DNA from: Augochlora pura
Taxonomy: Eukaryota; Arthropoda; Insecta; Hymenoptera; Halictidae
Direction: 5' to 3'
Assembly (NCBI RefSeq): GCF_028453695.1
Contig: NC_135777.1
Span: 13,319,714 to 13,383,713, forward strand
Length of the DNA stretch: 64,000 bases
Made by a program: the position numbers and the translations under genes. The notes under the pieces are model-generated. The model was given only the letters and a program-made list of their open reading frames with translations. It did not search any database and was not told the DNA's origin. Positions 58,465 through 64,000 of this stretch are shown piece after piece (within the stretch, counting starts at the first letter, position 1; each line of letters begins with the position of its first letter).

Positions 58465-59280
58465 GCTCTGACAGACTTTCTGTGGTCGTTTGAGTATCCT
58501 GCGAGGTCCTGTTGACCTTCCGAATACGTCCGAGGTCTGGATACCCTGGAAAAGACGTTCAAAGGGCCTCCAAAGTCACAAGAACCTCGGCAGCTTCTGA
58601 TGACTCTTTGAAGATCCTCTGTGCTGCTTGCAAAGTTCTATAGGTCCCTTGAGAATCCTTTATATAGATGCCAGGTTCAAAGATCTTGTTAGAAGATCCC
58701 GATGATTTTTCGAAGATCCTCTGAAGGATCTCAACGAGTCTTGAAGTTCCAGATGCCAATGAAAAGTCATCCGAAGGACTTCTCTGGTCGGATAAACCTC
58801 TGAAGCTTCTAAGATCCTTTAAATACGCTCCAAGAATCCCGCGAGATCCTGATGACGTTCCGAGATTTCACCCAGAGGTTTCAAAGATTTTTTTATATAG
58901 ACATTTTAGCTTAAAAGTTGCTTGAAAGATTTTCTTAAAAATCTCCAAGTTAGTGAGAATCGTTCAAAGACTGCCTAGAGATCCTCCGAGGTCCTGACGA
59001 TCTTTGAAACGCCGATCCCGAGGCCTCTGAAGTCATAGAAGCTCTCCAGGGATCCATTACCCAGACTTCCCAGATCGGAAGGAGTTGCAAACATTTTTTT
59101 ACCAGACCCCAAGTTTTCGATGATCCTCTGACCGACCTCTGAAGATCCTTCGAAGTCCTAATAATCTACCAAATGCCTCTGAAGTCCTGAAAGCCCTTGA
59201 AACGTCGTTTCGAGAACTTCTGAGGTCGGATGACCCTTGAGAATTGTCCTCATATCTCTTGAGCTCTTGATTCTTTGAAG
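58465..59280 (+). repeat. Degenerate short-unit repeat, block B
   Basis: Same word set and strand as block A. For example TTCGAAGATCCTCTGA at about 58,709 matches TTCGAAGATTCTCTGA at about 55,299 in 15 of 16 bases. Recurring anchors are variants of CTGATGA, CTTTGAAGATCC, CCTCTGAAGTCC and TCCGAGG, spaced irregularly. The block ends abruptly where AT-rich DNA and the pogo-like element begin. Confidence 0.7.
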
Positions 59281-59313
59281 ATGCATGGAATAAGAAAAAC
59301 TAATAAAAGCAAA

Positions 59314-59829
59314 ATAGAACCTCGTTTATCGGCGCCTTGTTTATACTAACGAATTAATCATCTACTTTAAATATATGAACTCATAATTGAACCCTTATTA
59401 TCCGAGTTGCTGTCGAGCATATTCTCTGTTATACGTCCGCGTGTTTCTGTATATTATCAATTACCTTGCATCTTGTATTGATATTATCTTTTATCTTAGT
59501 AACTAAATTACGAAATGGAACAATTAACAAAATAATTGATTTTTAAGAACATGGAACGAAATAATGAACTCATATAGTATTAAAAATGATGAGTATTGTT
59601 TTATATTTTAATTGATATTGTTAGTTTAAAGACGTTCTTCGCTAAAATGATAATTTCCTTGCGTTACCAGTCATATACATTCAAAATTTAACTATTCGAT
59701 TCGCAGCTTCAATTATTCAAACGAATAGAAACGCGGGGAGAGAGATAACCGGCGCATCTTTATTTCGAAACACCTCGTTTATCCGAACTGCCTTGTCCCT
59801 TGGCGTGTTCAGGCAAACGAGGTTCTCTC
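59314..59829. mobile_element. Pogo/Tigger-like element with both ends
   Basis: The left edge reads ATAGAACCTCGTTTATCGG. The right edge, reverse-complemented, reads GAGAACCTCGTTTGCCTGAAC. They share the AGAACCTCGTTT core in inverted orientation. An extra internal CACCTCGTTTATCCGAACTG lies near 59,770. The interior is AT-rich with no transposase frame, so this is non-autonomous or deleted. It belongs with the ends at 2,061 and 31,433. Confidence 0.6.
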
Positions 59830-60143
59830 GTAATTTCAAATTCTATTAGGTTACGGATGCTTAGAAGAATTCGTATGCAGCCTGGAGTCACGGAATGCCG
59901 CGGGTGCCCGTGGGTTCCGACAGACTCCCCGAAGCTACCGCGAAAGATTTATTCGTTGTTAGGAGGACGAGAAGGGCGCGCGAGGAATCGGAAGAGCGGT
60001 ATTGAAATCGTCGAAAATTTTCTGCAAACAACGTCGAGCGGAGCGTGCACGCGGCGCCCGTGATTCCCGGATAAAAATACTCGGAAGCAGCGCCGGGACC
60101 CGATAAAACGCCGCTTCTTCGACCAAGGTTCTCTGCGAGAGGA

Positions 60144-60167
60144 GCACACGCGTGCGCGCGCGCGCGC
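60144..60167 (+). repeat. Alternating purine-pyrimidine (CG-rich) run
   Basis: Twenty-four bases of strict alternation, mostly CG with two CA/TG steps. This is the class of sequence most prone to left-handed (Z) DNA. It is followed by two GCTCGGGC units. Confidence 0.85.
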
Positions 60168-60650
60168 TCGGGCGCTCGGGCGCCCAGGGAATGCAAAGTG
60201 GCTCTCTTCTCGCCTCGGAGAGACAAAGAGACGCCCGAATGGAGAACAAGGTGGCCGCGCTGCGATCGGCGTTGGCACTGTTTCCCTCCGCCTCCTCCCT
60301 CTCCCTTTCGCCCACCCTATAACGCCCCCTATAACCCCCTGGCCCTCCCCGAGACAGCAGCCGGCCTTTTATTTTTAAATCTCCGCCGCTCGCGAAACGC
60401 GCGGGTGGCCGCCGTGTTTTCCTAAGCCGGCGCAAAATTACACACTGCCCGGTTTCGGGGGCCCTCTCGTCCCCTCTCCCGTTCCCTCTCGCAGCCTCGC
60501 CGTTTCTCTCTCACGCGGTCGCTCGCAGTCTCCTCTCCTACCTACCGAAATCAAAGCGGAGGAGGTACAGCCGACCAAGGAGGACGGGGAGGGAGAAAAT
60601 AAAAGAGAAAGGGAAGAAAACGGGAGAGCCGGTGGACCACTGAACAGACG

Positions 60651-60669
60651 GAGAGAGAGAGAGAGAGAC
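60651..60669 (+). repeat. (GA)n microsatellite
   Basis: Short uninterrupted GA run. Confidence 0.9.
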
Positions 60670-62001
60670 GGAGAGTGGGAAAGAGGACAGAGAGGAGAGG
60701 AACGCCGTTGGGAAGGGGTTGCTCGGTCTTATTTTTCGGCGGCCCTTTATAGGTCCTCTCGCCCCGCGCGCCGCGCTGCCAATCAAAAACGAGTAAAAGG
60801 GAAAAAATCACCGTGCCCGGAACCCGCGGAGGGTCTCCTGGGTTAACCGTAGCAGGTTGGAAAAGTGTTGGCCCGTTAAGGGGACAGGGTGATCTGCCAG
60901 CCAAACGGAAACCACCGGCAGTGTCTTGTTGTTGTAATTATTTTGTGCGTATATTGCGACCTCAAGTACCGTTGCAAATCGAAAATCTGTCTCGGAATTT
61001 ATTGCAGAGAAAGTTTAAAGGCGCCAAGACCTTATTTGCAACTCGCCTGCTTCCAAGTTAGCAAGGCAAATTCGCCGACTCGCTGAATATCATTCCAGCT
61101 TTCGCGCTTTGTAAATAACAACATGCAAATTAATTTGCGAGAGCCTCCAATCGCGGCCGATCAAAACTGTATGGAACGAGAACTCGGGATCTTCCGGCGA
61201 GTCCGCGTCGCGATGAGAAAAGCGCGGAACAGACGCGGAAGTTCTCGGGAGCCGCTCGGTTTATCCGATCAAAATTCTTTTCCCGATTAAGACGTCGCGG
61301 TGATGCAGCGGTGGCTCGGCTGATTGCGGCATTCCTGGCGCGGTTCTCGCGAAGTACATCCGGGGAAAAGGGGAAACGAACGGAACGAGGAAAGACGAAA
61401 GCACCGTGGAGAAACTCGAAACGATGGGGACTCGCCTGGACTCGGTCTCATAAGGGTGAATAAATAATAACGCAGACCGCGCGAGAACGACGCGACGCGA
61501 CGACTGGCCGGCTAGAACAGGTGGATAACAAGGTTGTCGTCGCGCAGGAATCGAGGAATTTACGAGCGCGATTGTCACCGGCCGAGATTGGCCGACGTAA
61601 TGTCACCGTGCTGCTCCTACGCCGGCGTCCTCCCACGGGGAAAACCGTGAGAACTTGTACGGGCTCTTTATCACGGCGGTATCGTTTCGCTTCCGGACCG
61701 GGAACGATTTCCCCGCGGCTTTTCTACCGGAGACGTCTCCTTTCGCCCGTCGATTCGAGGCCCTTTTTCCATTTGTTCGACGGAGAGTGATACTTTACCA
61801 GCCACTCGAGAGGAAATCGCTTCGCCCTGCGCGTCAACTTTCTTCGAAATTAATTTCGAAAACGATTCCCGATCCTGCCGAACTTTTAACTGCTTCTCGG
61901 GACACGGCGATCCTTTGTGCTCCGTTTCTAATCACAGGAGACACTTAAAAGTTACACAATCATTTTCTTTTATCCCTTTATGGACCTTGTCTCGTGGTAC
62001 T

Positions 62002-62328
62002 TTAATCCCAGGCTCTGTGATTTATTTAACAGCTATGTCCACTAGCATTTTTTTATTTGTCATAAATGTCTACGCTAGAAAGAAAATTTATATTTATTGT
62101 ATGTAACCGTTACTTTCGCGTTTGAATATAGATAATTAAATTGAATTGATTTTATTTATATGTAGGGTTGATCACTCATTTTTACAGTAATATTGACTTG
62201 AATGAATGTATATACCCAAATATCCAGATAAATATGTCGAAAGATAATTTTAAAGAGTCACGTTTAGTGAACCATGCTGGAAGTCATCATAACGAGTCTG
62301 ACACGGTATCGTAAAGTAGTTGACTTAA
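62002..62328 (+). mobile_element. TTAA-flanked MITE, family copy E
   Basis: The left end is TTAA then TCCCAGGCTCTGTGATTTA, followed by CTATGTCCACTAGCATTTTT and AGAAAATTTATATTTATTGT. This matches copy A's CTATGACTAGAATTTTTTC and TTATATTTATTGT. The right end has CATCATAACGAGTCTGACAC, GTAAAGTAG and TTAA at 62,325-62,328. At 327 bases it is the longest copy and may hold an insertion. Confidence 0.6.
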
Positions 62329-63043
62329 GGTAACCCGTTCTAATAAGAATTGCAGCGTCTGTTCGTATTTTTATAAATATTTTATAGCACCAATCAAATA
62401 ATAAAATAAAATAGAAAGCACGGAATTAGGTGTGCCGAAAGTCTCACCCCCTGTGAACTCGTAGCGGGGAGGGTATGGATTACCCGAGTGTCGCGAAATT
62501 AATTGGCAAGGAAACGATTGTCGCCGATTTATCGGCGGCGGCTAGTTCCTAAACGAGTTATTTCGAGTCGCGTTAGTACTAAATTGGGGGTGCGTATTAG
62601 GGACGGAAGAACGAAGAATGAGACGTCGGGATACCTCCACAAGGGGGGGACGGTCTCTCTTCCCTCTTTCTCTTCTCGCTGTCTCTCCTTCTCCGGGAGA
62701 CGTTAACGAGCCGGTAAATATGTTGACTACCACATCGGTACGGTTGGAAGCGCCTCGTATACACAGGCCTGTATCCGATCTCCCCCCTGCGCTGCTCCTC
62801 CCCTTCCACGATGCTGCCACAGCTCCTTCCTCATCCGACGAAATGATTATTATAGTTCGTAACCGAAGAGCTGCCCATTTTAGAGCCTGTGGAAGCCGCC
62901 GTATAATTTTCCACCCACTAAAATAGCCATCACCCTGTCTACCCGGGACCGATCTCCGTTCGTGATTATCGGCAAATAAGGTACAGTACGGGGAGAAAAT
63001 ATGGGCCGGCTCCGGGGCCCCGAATCGACGACAAACATCCTTT
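62329..63043. other. Non-coding stretch, CpG-rich
   Basis: CpG-rich from about 62,440. Overlapping frames on both strands, none recognised. Confidence 0.5.
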
Positions 63044-63067
63044 CCCTCTCCCTCTCTCTCTCTCTCT
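63044..63067 (+). repeat. (CT)n microsatellite
   Basis: CT run with a CC and a TG interruption at its edges. Confidence 0.9.
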
Positions 63068-64000
63068 GTCTTTCGTTCTACTCCCGCCGCCTATACCCGC
63101 GTTCGTGTTCACCGCTCGTAATTCCCACCGCCATCCATTTCGCAATTTATGCGTCGCTCGGATCAGGATTTCAATTCGATTCGAAAACCAGCGGAAACGT
63201 ATTCCGTGCGATTCTTACGGGTCCCCGTGGGCCCCGGCGCAGACACCGAGAGAAGCGTTCCTTCCGTGAGAAAAACGAAGCTACTACGCCCACGCCGCGT
63301 TAAAAACCGTTTCTCACCGTCCCTGTGAATCTCCGTTGACCATTTAATCCCACCGTCGACGCCCGATTGAATCGCACTCGATTCTGGAACCAGGGGGGAA
63401 GAGGAAATTTGTTTGCGCGGCAAGAAAGCGCGAGCTCCCGAGTGCCGATCCCGAAGTACGCCCTCCACGAAGAAAGGACAGGACGATTGCAAATACTTGA
63501 GGAGGGCGGTCCTGGAGTACCGGAGGCGAGGAAACGGCGACAATTTTCGATCCGAGAGAGCTGCGAGCCCTACAACCAAGATAATCGACCGATTCGAGGC
63601 CCGTACAGAACATGGAAATTATACTGTACAATAGAATGATAAATTATTTTTATTTCATTGCATCATGCAAACCCCACTCTATTGCTTCTGTCGTCAATGG
63701 ATCAAGAAAAATGGCACATAAAGAAATGCTAGGTATAAGTTGTCGCAGATAACGTCAATTATGGGAATTGAAGGCTACGCGTCTCTGGAACCTGTTCACT
63801 GGGCGTGGCTTCGTTGCACATAGTGTTACGGGAGTTAGAGAAATTCTTTATAGTGCACAAGTCTCCTATACAGTAGAATGTCTTTCATTTCTGTATTTTA
63901 TAACAACTACGAAAAATGGTGATGACAAGAATTATTTATGTCAATCAGGTTGCAAGTATTGTCTTGAGAGGCGTGACTTTACTACTCTTAGCTTTAAAGG
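63068..64000. other. CpG-rich then AT-rich right edge
   Basis: CpG-rich to about 63,620, then AT-rich to the end of the window. GGGCGTGGCTTCGTTGC at about 63,799 resembles GGGCGTGGCCTAGTTGC at about 14,954, too short to call a repeat family. Confidence 0.45.

Larger units (their letters stand above)
59830..62001. other. CpG-rich block
   Basis: The block includes an alternating purine-pyrimidine run at 60,144-60,167, a GA run at 60,651-60,669 and several TATA-like words (CCTATAACG near 60,318, TTTATAGG near 60,747). Frames up to 158 codons overlap on both strands and are unrecognised. AT-rich from about 61,950. Confidence 0.45.

Noticed and set aside
14950..63815. GGGCGTGGC(C/T)..GTTGC words at about 14,954 and 63,799 as a possible SINE-like repeat
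   Set aside because: Similarity does not extend beyond about 17 bases.

Overview
The window looks like insect nuclear DNA, most probably from a hymenopteran (bee-like) genome. Three things suggest this. CpG-rich blocks with no CpG depletion alternate every 0.5-3 kb with AT-rich blocks. Long (GA)n/(CT)n runs and CGAGG/CTCGG-type pentanucleotide repeats are frequent. The remnants of mariner, pogo-like and TTAA-flanked (piggyBac-type) DNA transposons are typical of insects. No operon, Shine-Dalgarno pattern or dense coding is present. The species call is inference.

I found no gene that I can name. Open frames of 100-236 codons are common, but nearly all lie in CpG-rich DNA where stop codons are rare by composition. 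They overlap on both strands and carry no recognisable domain. The window is best read as a gene desert or the inside of a very large intron. Two short frames (11,725-11,931 + and 25,684-25,980 -) are kept as weak candidates because they stand out from their local composition. No tRNA, rRNA or CRISPR array was found.

The supportable content is repeats. A TTAA-flanked, mostly 160-330 bp MITE family has about nine copies or fragments (25,987; 31,612; 44,866; 45,150; 47,735; 48,597; 51,165; 53,032; 62,002). The right ends carry a palindromic subterminal motif close to ACGAGTCNGACTCGT. A different TTAA-flanked MITE lies at 22,824-23,071. An internally deleted mariner with both inverted ends and the last 28 codons of its transposase lies at 23,864-24,416. 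Pogo/Tigger-like ends occur at 2,061, 31,433 and 59,314-59,829. An unclassified TA-flanked 262-bp inverted-repeat element is at 34,470-34,731. Two blocks of one degenerate short-unit repeat (54,781-55,500 and 58,465-59,280) flank a CpG-rich segment. A 23-bp perfect inverted repeat at 21,322-21,429 forms a long hairpin.

Layout: CpG-rich segments are roughly 290-2,040, 2,720-3,740, 4,580-7,600, 9,300-9,750, 10,440-11,250, 12,050-13,130, 13,500-14,700, 15,590-16,620, 16,940-18,100, 19,300-21,250, 21,840-22,740, 24,560-25,430, 26,990-27,560, 28,000-29,720, 30,660-31,240, 31,980-32,600, 33,080-33,960, 35,150-35,930, 36,590-37,500, 37,880-39,640, 40,560-41,930, 42,280-44,220, 45,360-45,800, 46,300-47,470, 49,060-51,160, 51,870-52,950, 53,560-54,400, 55,500-56,580, 57,440-58,460, 59,800-61,950 and 62,440-63,620. 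AT-rich DNA lies between them and holds almost all of the transposon remnants. No previously undescribed functional system was identified. The best leads are the MITE family, the paired degenerate repeat blocks and the hairpin.
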